Below, in pieces: positions 46,228-59,352 of a stretch of DNA of 64,000 nt (its first letter is position 1; every line of letters starts with the position of its first letter). Below the pieces are notes generated by a model. It worked only from the letters and a program-made list of their open reading frames with translations, was not told the DNA's origin and did no database searches. Origin of the DNA: Paracentrotus lividus (lineage: Eukaryota; Echinodermata; Echinoidea; Camarodonta; Echinidae); contig CALNVZ010001433.1 in NCBI GenBank assembly GCA_940671915.1, positions 661,852-725,851 of the forward strand. The letters are read 5' to 3'. The position numbers and the translations under genes were made by a program.

Positions 46228-46877
46228 CAAAAACGAAATGAAATGTCTTTTTTGTGGCGGAGATGGTCATCTACATAGAGATACAGCTACAAGCCCCAAT
46301 GCATCGACAGGCCACGACGATTCCCGAGCCTCAAGATTCTCTTACAACTCCTTCCAACTCGCAACAACAAAGCGTGATCACTGAGTGTCTTCGTCAACAA
46401 CGCGAAGCAACCAACAAACATGAGGATACCCAGTCTGACTCGTACTCGTCACCTAGCGACAGCAACGATGGAGACGACGAGAGCGAACAAGACGACAAGC
46501 AACCCAAAGCGCAAACAAAAATCACAAAGTATGTAATCCCCAGACGACCTTCACAACAGACAACACCAGTCAACAATACCTCCAACAACGACGATGATAT
46601 TTCACAACAAGCAACCACATTACCAACTTCAAGCGAGACACCTTAACATGATCGTGACAACAAAGTTTTCTCTGATGTTTCACCGGAATCACCTGAAATT
46701 AGACATTGTCTAAGATCTGAGAGTCTGAAGAGAAAACAGAAAGACACAAAAAATCCGAAGAAAAATGATGTGCATGTAACTATCCTTTCACTCACCTTAT
46801 AATATCAAATGTCAGTTTGTCATGTAATTAGTCTGAATGTACGCGGGCTTCGGAATAAAGACAAGAGAAGTCAACCA
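46228..46877 (+). pseudogene. L1/Tx1-like LINE ORF1 tail and ORF2 start, plus strand
   Basis: KCLFCGGDGHLHRD is the second zinc knuckle. A low-complexity tail follows with QPKAQTKITKYVIPR (compare QSQTKITHFLSG in the copy near 36870). VSPESPEIRHCLRSESLKRK corresponds to ESPEIPRKVKHVKRK there. The ORF2 start, VCHVISLNVRGLRNKDKRS, ends abruptly near 46877. ORF1 has a frameshift near 46290 and a stop at 46644. Confidence 0.75.
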
Positions 46878-46879
46878 TG

Positions 46880-49700
46880 CCCAGGGAAACCAAGACAACA
46901 AATGATGGCTACCAACCAGGAATACATACCCACCAAATGAACCACTGAGACCAAAAACTCCGCCACGTAATCAAAATTATGATGCAAAATCTTGCTCCTC
47001 ATATGAGCAGCCCACAAGAGTCAATAACAGAGATGATGTGATAGCTGCCACTCTTCGGCTTTCACAGCAATACACAGCCAAAGGCCAGGAGAAAGTCAAG
47101 ACGGTTTTCACAGCTATGCCAAGGTTTTGCAATCGCAAAAGGAAAAAGCACAGTCATGTGGAACGAGCAGTTACAAACACAGGCGCCAATCTGAATCCTC
47201 ATGCAATGAAGCAACCAAGGATGCAGCGATCACCCACCAATGCTGAAACACCTACACAACACACCTCAACAACAAGGAATGATGAACAAGCAGCTTGGCG
47301 GCCGGTTTTTCGGCAGGGCCGTGCCTCAATCTCCTCGCAAATATCTCTAATGAAATCTGCGTATCAACTAACAATATCCTCCCTCCTTCTCCTCGCTCTG
47401 CCATCTGTTCTCACGGACCCAACACTGGCCCAGACACTAATTGATCACCAGCACAGAATCATTTATCTCTCCCAATCCAGTTTACAACTACTGGGAAACA
47501 ACCAGATCTTCTCCAAATAAGAATTATCAGACTCAATACCAGGGGCTTCCATTCAAATAAGGCATGCCTCCAATAACTATCTCAAACTCAGGATACCATA
47601 CTCATTCAGGAGCAATGGCTGCATGAATCGAATCTAGAAGAGCTCCAAACTATATTAACCCAGACTTCGTCACCTTATCAAAATCCAGTGCAACAAACGC
47701 AACTCCAAATATACCCCCCCCCCCCGCTGAAGAGCGTAAGGTGGCACAACAACATTAATAAGGAGGTCCCTGTGCTGCACCCCAACATGAATATTAAGTC
47801 CCTCACCAAGATTACTGGTAGTGAAGCTTGAGAAGCTCTTCAACAAGGATAGCGTAATCCTGGGTAATGTCTACATGGCTTGTGAGGACAACGCATCCAG
47901 CCTGGCCGAAAACCAAACTGTACTTTCTATGCTGTCTGGAATTCTGGAAGAAAACCCACACTCTATCCCAATCATTGGTGTGGATTTTAATTATTGACCT
48001 GTTCTAACAAGCACAGGAAGAGGAGACCACTCAAACTCTTTCAAGATTCATTCGCAAAGAAGAACTTGTCAGCCTCACAGCCTGTAAGTGCGCTCCCACA
48101 GATTATACTTTCCTCAGCGACGATGGAACAAATCAATCCAATATAGACGGGTTTCTAGTTGCGGAAACGGTGACTAAAACATCAAAGAACATACTATTCT
48201 ATACGACACCACCCTGAATATATCGGATCACATGCCAGTAACCATCACATGGGAAATTACACGCAATGGCCATCATTTCAGTGAAGGGTTAAACATACCA
48301 AGCCAGACAAGATTTGATACCAAGCTCTTTGGACAGACTAGTACCCGACCCACGATCCCGTGGGACTCCTCCAGGGATGAAGACATACAAGAAATCTATA
48401 CTCAGCCCCTGGAAGGGTTATCTCGGAGTATCTTAGAATCTATCCCAAGCCTTTCCCTACGCGATGGTTCGGTGGAAGAAAATCTTGAGAAACTTGGGTC
48501 TGCAATGCTAAACACTTTTTATCCCTACCCAATGCCAAGGGGACCCACTCCAATAAGGGAAAGCATGAATGGAACAGTAAGGTGAGTGAAGCATACCAGA
48601 TGTCACTCTGTCATTGGAGGATTTTGAAGACAGCTGGCAGACCAAGTGAAAACAACACTCTTCACAGAAACTATCTTACATCGAAAAAGTCATTCAGGAC
48701 CTGCCTCCGCCAAGCTCGATCAAAGTCCCTCATCCAGCCACTGTCAGAAATTGAGCAGGCTCACAAGACGGACCAGAAACTTTTCTTCCGTATTATCAGG
48801 TACAGGAAAAAAAAGGTCAGACATCCACTCAACAACTGGACTTCAATGGCACTTCATTTCAAGGCCAGGGTCTTCTATAAGGTTGGAGATCCTACTTTCA
48901 AGAACTGGCAACGCCTTATGCCACTACCCTAGGGCTGGATCCCAACGTATTTATCTCTGAAACTTGTGAACCCGAGGCAGATAATTGATCTTCTCCATAC
49001 TCACTGACGAATCAAGGGGAATCCATAGCCCGCTACGATTACAAGCAATTCACCTTAAAGGATCTAAATGTAGCAATCAGATCTCTCAAGAGGGGTAAGG
49101 TTAGCGGGCCTGACAACATCTCCTCAGACCACTTGCTAAACCTAGGACCGACTGGACGCACACTCCTACTTCTGCTCCTGAACAGCAGCATCCGCCTCTC
49201 GGTTATACCACCATCACTGAAAGCAGGGTTGATAATCCATCTCCACAAGGGTAAAAGCAATTACATTTACTCTCACCAAGCTTCTGGAATTGCTGATCAA
49301 GCCTCACCTGGAACAGCAGCTACTTTCCCAAGGGCTAGCTCACAACTTGTAGTTTGGGTTCGAAAAAATAGGTCATGTCTGCTCACATCATGCAACCTGC
49401 AGTTCATCCTGGAGTGCAATACAGTTCTGAAGAGGCCAACTTACCTGGCCATACTTGACGCACAGAATGCATTCGTTAGTGTCTGGCACGAAGGACTGCT
49501 GACAAAGCTTAGGAAGTCTGGGATCAACGACTACCTTGTGGATACTGTCTCAGCAATCTTTGAGGAAAGCTCCAGCAAGGTCCTATGGAAGGGTCACGCT
49601 AGTAGCTCTATCAACATCCAGCAAGGAGTCAAACAAGGGAGCGTTCTATCACCAATGCTGTACACCACATACAAACTAGAACTGCAATCGTTGACATGAA
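46880..49700 (+). pseudogene. CR1/Jockey-like LINE (endonuclease + RT), degraded
   Basis: The sequence at 47520-48600 is endonuclease-like: RLNTRGFHSNKACLQ, TILIQEQWLHESNLEELQ, then FLSDDGTNQSNIDGFLVAET and NISDHMPVTITWEI. The RT spans about 49000-49700: LKRGKVSGPDNISSDHLLNL, KAGLIIHLHKGKSN, YLAILDAQNAFVSVWHEGLL and INIQQGVKQGSVLSPMLY. The sequence stops before the YADD box, so it is 3'-truncated. There are many frameshifts. Residues upstream of 47520 (basic, Pro/Gln/Thr-rich) may be an ORF1 or N-terminal extension, but no zinc knuckle is seen. The exact clade is uncertain. Confidence 0.7.
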
Positions 49701-49744
49701 CGATGTGCGTGCATTGACGCCTAGACTTAAAGATTTCAAGGACT

Positions 49745-51267
49745 ATTAAAATTTAAATGTATATTTTGAAATATATTGGGAAACGGAAGTAGGCTTTACA
49801 TAACTATACAAGATCTGTGTGTTAAACGAATACGGTTTGTGTACTACAGTGCAATTTTGAAAACTTCACTTTCCAAACTATCCGGCGTACACATTGTTCT
49901 GTCAAATTTGCAATTATTAGGCAAGCGGGTATAATGGCTCCTACAAAAAAAAAAAATCCTTTTTCCTCCCCGGCGTTCTATAGTAATCTGAGCACTCGTG
50001 GCTTTATCGATTTCGCGATTATGAAGCAAGCTGATTAAAATGGTTTCTACAAAAACTGGATTTTCTCGAAATTTTCTGTGACAACCTATATTATATTTGG
50101 TATCAATGAAAAGGCAAGTTCAATGCGGTCATTGTGATGTCAATTTCAGAAGCAAATATTGAACGACAATGACGTAATGCTTTGTTACGTAATCCATTGA
50201 AAATTCGCTATTTTTTGTCCATAACTTTTTGATGACGTCATCAAATTTTACAAAAATTGGCAGATAGTTGTGAAATGTATTGATACATATGCCTGCCAAG
50301 TTTCAAGTCCCTAGATTGAATATTCGCTCTTTTAGGGGAAGTTAAACTTGTTTTCCTGGTATCGATAATTTTTTATTTTGTACAACATTTTTGAGCAATT
50401 TGGTCAATGAATCGATATATTTTTCTTTACATTGCTGGAAAGTACATAATCTGAACTACCTAAATCCAAAAAAGGGTACGGTTTTAACAAGGCACAACGC
50501 AGATGCAGCCTCTTGGATTTTAGCCAAATTTTGAAACTTTAGAGGGCGCTATTTGCATTTTGCGTATTTATTTGAGCGTGAAACATGTGGAGTGTGTGCA
50601 CATTTATTAGAATAACATGACCTGAAAATCTGAAGCAAAATGAAATTGATTTAAGAAAGTTATAGCCATTTTGGCGTGTTTTTAGTCACAATTTTTCAAT
50701 TCATAACGGAGTTGATTTTTGAAATTAATTTAAAATATGAAGATGGTTTTGCAATAAAAAGTTGTTGGATGCATTTGAAAGGTGAATTCATGAACTACAT
50801 AATGAATTTTGTTAGAAATTTGTAGCATCTAGGATGATGGAGATATTGAAGTTGGAAGAATGGCTTTCATATGGCCGAAAATTGACAAAATGGCCGATGG
50901 ACGGTCACGGATGAGTGATTTTGGAAACTGAAATGTCAGGGGATCAATAGTGGATCATGGATGGCATGTCTACGAAGTTTGAACGAATTTGGACGAGTAG
51001 TTTGACCTTGACAGGTATAACAAAGATCATGTGTTAAATGAATGGCTTTTTTGGCGGAAAAAGAAGAAAAAGAAGAAGATGGCGGAATAGGAATATTGAA
51101 CGATAACATGGCATTGTCGCTGGAGCGTCAATGCAAAAATAGTGGGGGGAACGGCAGAACTGACAGCTTTAAAAAAAAATTAAAAAATAACCCTATCCAT
51201 ACTGCCCATGCGTCGGGAGCGTCAATATGCCGCATGTATAATAGTGTGCGTGATATCTCTGTATATA
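49745..51267. other. Non-coding, AT-rich
   Basis: No recognisable gene. The composition and phrases such as TTTTTGATGACGTCATCAAA and GCCATTTTGGCGTG suggest decayed repeats, but there is no partner in the window. Confidence 0.45.
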
Positions 51268-52932
51268 TACCCAACAAAAAAGTAAGTCCCCCTCCCTAAT
51301 CAAATTGATGTAACTTTTTAACAAAGAGAAGTTTTACGAATTTTATTACATGTGCTTGTAGGTAATTTCATCAGCTTCCATTTTAGTGAATTTTACTGAA
51401 ATTCGCATTGTCATGCTTTCATTGAGTACAGTCAAAAGGCAAAAATTTCACTTTTCAAAAGTTTCAAGGTTAATTTCATAACTTTAATTTAATATTATTT
51501 GAACAAATACAGACTTTTCAACAAAAGATATGTTCAGAAGGGTTGTTGCACTTAATTTCTAACATATCAAACGACTTTTGCATTAAATTTCACGGTTGGA
51601 TGCACATGAGGTAAAATTTGCAAAAACTGCATTTTTTACACATTTTTACTTTTAAAAATTACTAATTATGACGGAATATGCAATCTGGAAGAGTGTTTTT
51701 TCACGATTGAATGAACACTCAATAAAAAAAGGATAAGTATTGTTCCCTTTTTATGTAATAAAATCATTTTATCAACATTTTTTGTCATATGTATGTCAAA
51801 TTATTTTTTTTTTCAATTAATGTTATGGCATTTTATTAAAAATTTACGCTTCAATAAACACGCGATACGTGAAAAGCCGTTTTTTCGCTTGTAGACTAAA
51901 ATTCAATTGCTTACTTTAAATGGTTGTCACAGACCTTCTTGGATACTTCATTTGATTTGAGTTTCACGAAAATTCCAGGGTTTTATGCTTCAGTGAGCAG
52001 AAGTTATTAGACAAACATGCAAATGAGAAAGAATTTCAGAGCTTTTACCCCCACTCCGTGCCTATCAGATTATCAGATTATCAATTTAGCGTTTGTTCCT
52101 GTTAGTTGGTGCCACCAAGAAGTTTTTTCGCCAAGTTTCATGAAAAAACTCTCAGTAGAATTAACAAAAATCATCTATGAAATTAAGCCGGATGTCAATC
52201 TTGTTAACATTTTGATTTCCTCTCAATTGACATTGTGTACAATCTCGATGCAAAACAACATGCTGCAACTTTTTAACAAAAACGTGTTAGGTAATATCGT
52301 TTGGCAGTTATGTTTATAAACTCATCGACTAACTCATGTGCGAAAATGAGATAAAACCTTTGTGTCATGCATGCATAAACATACGTTAAAGGCAAAATTG
52401 TCATTACAAAAGTCACAGTAATCACCTCTAAAGTGTGCTTACTCGTCCATGACACGACGAATAGTGCTCATTTTTTTCACAAAATGTGTCGATAATGTTG
52501 ATGATAATATCTGATTTCAATTCTTTAAATAAAATTGTTGGATTTTACCATTTTTGGAGGCCAGAACATAATTCTTAAAATTGTGCTCACTCATCCATGA
52601 AAAATAATGATATGGATCGGGATTGGTGTTGGATGACCAAATTTTGGATGATAAATCCACCAAAACAAGTAAACACAAGGTAAAAAGGAAATTTTACAAA
52701 ATTGTTATTTTTACAGCCTCCAAAATGACCCTTGTGACTTTGAAAATGTCCATTTTTGCTATAAACGTTTATCACTCATGCATGTCTGAAGGGATCAATG
52801 TCATTTTTTTTTTACAGAAGGTACTCAATAAGTGTAGAAAACCTCCCTCCTAATTATTGTGCTCAAAACAAGCCCGTTGAAAAGTTACATCATTTTGATT
52901 AGGGGGGGGGGACTTACTTTTTTTGTTGGGTA
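51268..52932. mobile_element. TA-flanked TIR element, family D, intact copy
   Basis: TACCCAACAAAAAAGTAAGT at the left is mirrored by ACTTACTTTTTTTGTTGGGTA at the right, and the inverted match extends over about 55 bp through TAATCAAA.TGATGTAACTTTT. No transposase frame. A second, left-truncated copy ends at 59060, produced by the tandem duplication. Confidence 0.8.
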
Positions 52933-53293
52933 TATTAACATGGAGCAAACCTCTGTTCTCTGTTGATGATATTTAATTGTGAGTTATAATATCGGTGACT
53001 TGCTCGTTAAACAGGCTTCGATCTCTATTCTATTAATTTTGTTAGGGGAAGTTGTCCGATAAACAGAGGTCTTGAAGATTGGGTAATAAATTGACTGTGC
53101 CACGTCCATTTTTTTATTAGGCCTACTTACAAAAATCTTGGCCTTACATTCATCTTTCAAAAAGCAATCATTTGAAATATTACATACGTAATAATGGTAA
53201 TCGTCATATAATATTAGGGTTGGGCAAAATAATTACTTTTTTTTCTGAGAAGTTATATCAAACAAGTTGTTTCTGTAGTCAAATTTGATGTAG
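51537..53293 (+). repeat. Tandem duplication, unit 1 (1.76 kb)
   Basis: Begins inside element D (GAAGGGTTGTTGC) and ends inside element E (AAATTTGATGTAG). Unit 2 at 53300-59433 begins and ends at the same bases, with about 97% identity by eye outside later insertions. Six extra bases (53294-53299) sit at the junction, as in end joining. Confidence 0.85.
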
Positions 53294-53448
53294 GGGTTTG
53301 AAGGGTTGTTGCACTTAATTTCTAACATATCAAACGACTTTTGCATTAAATTTCACGGTTGGATGCACATGAGGTAAAATTTGCGAAAACTGCATTTTTT
53401 ACACATTTTTACTTTTAAATATTACTAATTATGACGGAATATGCAATC

Positions 53449-54296
53449 TACCGAGTGAGTAAAAAAAAACTGTACACCTAGAAAAATGTCAATAAAGGGA
53501 GAACCAATTCATAAACCATAACTTATTTTACATATTCTGAAAGAGTAACTCCTCCCGCATCTTCTGGCACTATTTTTGTGTGGTATGTCTATATGCTTCG
53601 ATGAACAAGACGCATTGTTTGCAAACATGCAGATTTCGAATTGTGCCAGGGTGGGGATGAAATTGAAACAACAAAAGCTGACAAAAAAGCAACTCCATCA
53701 TGAATAAAATAGCATAACTTTTTAACGAAAATGCCTTCCGCTTAATAATTTGACAGGGGTGTTGTTACACATATCGACTACATTTTGTATGAAAATTAGA
53801 TTGACTCGTCAGGTAATGCACGAATGAATACACATCAAAGAGTAAATTTCCACATGACAGACCTAAAAAGGCCTCCTAATACTTTTGAAAAGAGATTATT
53901 TTGTCTTTGACATGTGCTCACTCATGCCTGACTGTACGGATTTATCTCATTTTCATACATAATGTAGTCAATATATGTAACAACACCCCTGCCAAGTTAT
54001 AAAGCAGAAAACATTTTCGTTAAAAATTTATGCTATTTCATTCATGATGGAGTTGCTTTTTTGTCAGCTTTTGTTGTTTCAATTTCATCCCCACTCTGGC
54101 ACAATTCGAAATTTGCACTTTCGCAAACAATGCGTCGTGTTCATCCAAGCGTAAAGACATACCACACAAAAATGGTACCAGAAGATGCGGGAGGAGTTTC
54201 TCTTTCAGAATATGTAAAATAATTTAGGTTTTATGAATTGGTTTTCTTTTTATTGACATTTTTCTAGGTGTAAAGTTTTTTTTGACTCACTTGGTA
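53449..54296. mobile_element. Palindromic TA-flanked MITE, family A, copy 2
   Basis: Same ends and arms as 31240-32087. Unit 1 reads GCAATCTGGAAGAGTG where this unit reads GCAATCTA, element, TAGAAGAGTG. So the target was TA (one substitution since) and the insertion followed the duplication. Confidence 0.9.
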
Positions 54297-54916
54297 GAAG
54301 AGTGTTTTTTCACGATTGAATGAACACTTAAGAAAAACAAAAAAGGATAAGTATTGTTCCCTTTTTATGTAATAAAAACATTTTATCAACATTTTTTGTC
54401 ATATGTATGTCAAATTATTTTTTTCAAATAATGTTATGGCATTTTATTAAAAATTCACGCTTCAATGAACACGCGATACGTGAAAAGCCGTTTTTCCGCT
54501 TGTAGACTAAAATTCAATTGCTTACTTTAAATGGTTGTCACAGACCTTCTTGGATACTTCATTTGATTTGAGTTTCACGAAAATTCCAGGGTTTTATGCT
54601 TCAGTGAGCAGAAGTTATTAGAAAAACATGCAAATGAGAAAGAATTTCAGAGCTTTGACCCCACTCCGTGCCTGTCAGATTATCAGAGTATCAATTTAGC
54701 GTTTGTTCCTGTTAGTTGGTGCCACCCAGAAGTTTTTTTGCCAAGTTTCATGAAAAAACTCTCAGTAGAATTGACAAAAATCATCTATGAAATTAAGCCG
54801 GATGTCAATCTTGTTAACATTTTGATTTCCTCTCAATTGACATTGTGTACAATCTCGATGCAAAACAACCCCAAATCAACCCTTTATCGTTTGGCAGTTA
54901 TGTTTATAAACTCATC

Positions 54917-57900
54917 GGCCCGTATTCTGTTACGTGGTTTATAGTTGTACGGCAATTGACAATAGAATCGAACAATAGCACCGTACGAGAAAAAACTCCC
55001 AGCACGAAAAAAACCTCCCAAACGTGTACAACTTCCGTACAGCTGGAAGTTTCTCGTGCACTGAAATGCACAAGATAAAACCGGAAATCCATTGAAATAA
55101 TGACCAACAATGATTGTTTGTAGCCGCTTTATCCTTTGACTGCCGAGTGTTGTGCATTGTCGCTTGCCATGCATTTTAAATATCACGTCTTATTCATTAA
55201 CAATTCAGTGGCCTGGGAAGGGAACAATTAACCAGGGAGGTGGAAAGGGAGTTTTATTCTTTTGAATTAATCCTAAATAGCTCCACGAATTTTTTCTTTC
55301 ACAAATGTGAAGTGTCCATATTTGGCCAAAAGCAATGAAACGTTGAATTTGATTCCGATATCACGCTACATGCATGCGCAAAAGTCTCACGTTAGGTGCA
55401 TGCGCACCAATCTTTTCCTTATTACTATTTTGTATGTTTGTTTTTCTTCTTTTTTTTCTTATTTGGGAGGGGCAAAGTTGTATAATGGGAAGGGGTGAAA
55501 TGTAAATTTTTCCACTATTTAAATATTCAACTCTTTACAGAGCCAACATAAACAATAAAACGTCAATGTTCATTAAAATATCCACTCGGCGTCGAAACCT
55601 ACATCTATCAAATAATTATAAATTATGGACCTTTGAAGAATGGTGGAATTTTGTTTCCATTCTTTTTGTGTGTATTTTTTTAGCAATGTTGTATGTATGT
55701 ATGCTCGCTATATTTGAAATGGAGCGGGAAATTTTTTTTATTGTGATGAAAAATGTATCCATGCTTAACAAGATATATTATCAAAGCACGGATTATCTTT
55801 TCTTTGAGAAGCTTAGCGGTTCCAGGTTATGGCTGACATGGCACAATGAGACAACGGACAAAGGTTTCAGATTCAGGGCGGAACCAATTGCCTGAATGAA
55901 CTACTCGTTTAGTATTTGAATCCAATTTGCATAACTGTTGTTGCTATCACTGACAAACACGTTTCTTGTCTCACATAGCAACACTAATATATGCAAAAAA
56001 GGAAATCGAGTGGGCCTATTTTATGTCAAGTGCCATTAATAATTCAGTAGTCTTGAAAGAAAACATTAGTTTACATTTTCAGTTGAAAATGATAATGGTG
56101 TTTTTCTCCTCTGTAGAAATTATGGACGTATAGGTGTATCTGACGTCGCGGAGATGTCTCTGAGACTCGAACACTCGGAGACATCTCCGATAATTGTTTT
56201 ATGTATCATCAGAGACGATCCACGACAGAAAAAAAAACCCACACAGATTCGTAAGAATGTTCTATTTTCCCTCGACTCATGAGATATCGCGGAGATTCAT
56301 GAGACGTCTGTGCGACCACTTTTAGATCTTTCCCGACAAAAATCAAAACCGTATCAAACCGTCCCAAATCAGTCTCAAATCAGTCTCATGGCAATACTTG
56401 AGATACCATCATAAAGGTGGTATCTCACTTTGTCCCCGCGACTTGGATACTCAGGACGTCTCCAATATAAATATATTTTTTTCTGTCGCGAGCATTCGCG
56501 CGAGATCCCGGGGAGACGGGGGGGGGTGGACGTGTCCCCCCTCCCTCGATTTTTTAAGGGGGATCGTCCCCCTTCGATTTTTAAAAATGAACAATTTTTA
56601 TGTAGTGATTAGCTTGTGAAGCTAATAAAGAGGTAAAATGTATGTCAAATACAATGCTAAATAGTTATATATAGGCAGAATTTTCGGCTCGCGCTTCGCG
56701 CTCGCAATCATTTTCATTAGTTTTCTGCATAATGTGCGAAGTATGCAAATTTTGAGTGTATTATTTTTTCACTTTTGGGTGTTTCTGTCCCCCCCCCCCC
56801 GCCCTCCCCCCGTCGTGACATGAAATCGCCGCGCTTGGTCGTGGGAATATCTCTGAGACGTCTCTGAGACGTCTGCGACAAAAAACATCCTAAACAATTT
56901 CAAACATTCTCAAATTAGTATCAAACTAGTTCCAAATCCGTTTTTCCAGTGTAATGACAAGTGACTTGCCACCATTAGTTTATTGTTGGTTTTTGCGTCA
57001 GTTGTCCTGTCTACAAAATGTCAGGTCAAACTAATACTTCAATCGTGTCGGAAAATGTCATTTTTGATGATTAACATGCAATTAATCTAATCGATGTGGA
57101 GAGTTCTATAATGCACCTCATTTTAAAACAAAGTTTTTAACAACATTTAACTTCAAGTTAACGAGAAAATAGATAAATTAGTTCCTCCGACATAAAACCC
57201 GCAAAGCCATATCAAATTCTAATACCCCGCGTCACACTGAGCTCGTTCCACTACGTCCTTGCGCAAATTTTTGCCGAACGGGCATAGTCTGTGTGTAACT
57301 GAGTGGACGTAGTAAATACTTCTTACGATCTGTTTACGAACTTCATGGACTAGCTCGGTCGGATTTCCAAAAAGTGTTCAAAAATCGGCGCCCCATCTCG
57401 TCCTAAAATTTAACGGGGTGGTCAACGTACCTGAAACGAGATGGACGTACTACAAACGAATTGCGTATCTTAATCGTTCTACAGATGTGCTAGGACGTCA
57501 TAACAACGAGCATTGTATATTAATTATTCAAGTTCTAAAAATAAACGTAGTGACAACGTTCCTTAAACGGGTAGGACTTACTCTGAACGAGAAGGACGTA
57601 CTACGATCATACGTTTCAATTTTTAAACAGAACGGCATGTCATAATTCCCGTCACACTGAGCTAGTTCTCACTGCGTTCTAGGTAGTTCTTGGTGAACGG
57701 GCTCAATCTGTTTACACACGGACTGAACGTAGTGCAGACCTTTTAGAATCTAGTACAGACCGTTTACAATCTGTTTACGAACTTGGCGAACGGGCCCGAA
57801 CGGAGAGAACGGAAAGGCATTCCGATTTTTTTGAACATGTAAAAAAAAATGTACTGGCTTCAAGTTCTAAAATTAACGTAGTGACAACGTTCCTTAAACG

Positions 57901-58459
57901 GGTAGGATTACTCTGAACGAGAAGGACGTACTACAAACGTGGTACCTACTACTTTTATCATGCTGCGCATAGGCACTTTTAGTGACCGTTTGGACGTGCT
58001 ACGAACGGTATAGGGTGAACGAGCAGTTTACTCGTTCTGAACTGGATAACAACGTATTGCGGACGCGATAAAGACGGAATTGACGTAACGAGAACTATTT
58101 ATGAACTGCCTAGCATCGTATTCAAGAAATTATTTTTCAAAGTTATAAGTTCCAACCCGACCAAAGCCCGTTCAGCATTTTTTTTAAAAACGGGCAAAAA
58201 CGGGCAAGAACGTTATAGAACGACCTCAGTGTGACGGCCCCCTTAACCACATATACCCCTAGTTTAGAATTCTTTAGAAATGTGTGTACATAAATGATCC
58301 GAATGACGTCATCTGAATCTACTTTCGTACGATAGGACGCACGCTTCACTGACGCTTCATAGAGAAGCGTGGCAAATTCAAGCGTTGCATTCTCGTCTCA
58401 TTACCCTTACTATTTTCGTGCGACAGCACAACTCTAAACACCGCAACAGAATACGGGCC
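54917..58459. mobile_element. TIR element, family B, copy 2, with a nested insertion
   Basis: Ends GGCCCGTATTCTGTTACG and, reversed, GGCCCGTATTCTGTTGCG; the interior aligns with 5880-8574 throughout. Unit 1 of the duplication reads AACTCATCGACTAACTC at the empty site. A 3-bp TSD would be ATC/TTT, so it is diverged or uncertain. Removing the nested element at 57223-58243 leaves about 2.5 kb. A C-run, a TTCGGCTCGCGCTTCGCGCT motif (56683) and GAGACGTCTC palindromes are in the interior. No transposase recognised. Confidence 0.85.
57223..58243. mobile_element. 1.0 kb TIR element (TAA target) nested in family B
   Basis: TAA flanks both ends (57220-57222 and 58244-58246). CGTCACACTGAG at the left is mirrored by CTCAGTGTGACG at the right. 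Copy 1 of family B lacks the insert at the matching place (about 8350). The motif CGTCACACTGAGCT recurs internally at about 57652, so the left part is duplicated. ACGTAC/GAACGG-type words are frequent. TAA fits PIF/Harbinger. Confidence 0.8.
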
Positions 58460-59352
58460 TTTGACTAACTCATGTGCGCAAATGAGATAAAACCTTTGCG
58501 TCATGCATGAATAAACAGACGTTAAAGGCAAAATTGTCATTACAAAAGTCACAATAATCACCTCTAAAGTGTGCTTACTCGTCCATAGTGCTCATTCTTT
58601 TCACAAAATGTGTCGATAATGTTGATGATAATATCTGATTTCAATTCTTTAAATAAAATTGTTGGATTTTACCATTTTTGGAGGCCTGAAAATAATTCTT
58701 AAAATTGTGCTCACTCATCCATGAAAAATAATGAAATGTATCGGGATTGGTGTTGGATGACCAGATTCTGGATGATAAATCCACCAAAACAAGTAAACAC
58801 AAGGTAAAAAGGAAATTTTACAAAATTGTTATTTTTACAGCCTCCAAAATGACCCTTGTGACTTATGAAAATGTCCATTTTTGCTATAAACGTTGATCAC
58901 TCATGCATGTCTCAAGGGATCAATGTCATTTTTTTTTTTTACAGGAAGTACTCAATAAGTGTAGAAAACCTCCCTCCTAATTATTGTGCTCAAAACAAGC
59001 CCGTTGAAAAGTTACATCATTTTGATTAAGGGGGGGGGGACTTACTTTTTTTGTTGGGTATATTAACATTGAGCAAAACTCTGTTCCCTGTTGATGATTC
59101 ATTTTTAGATTGATTTGTAAGTTATAATATCGGTGACTTGCCCGTTAAATAGGCTTCGATCTCTATTCTATTAATTTTGTTAGGGGAAGTTGTCCGATAA
59201 ACAGAGGTCTTGAAGATTGGGTAATAAATTGACTGTGCCACGTCCATTCTTTTTTTATTAGGCCTACTTACAAAAATCTTGGCCTTACATTCATCTTTCA
59301 AAAAGCAATCATTTGAAATATTACATACGTAATAATGGTAATCGTCATATAA

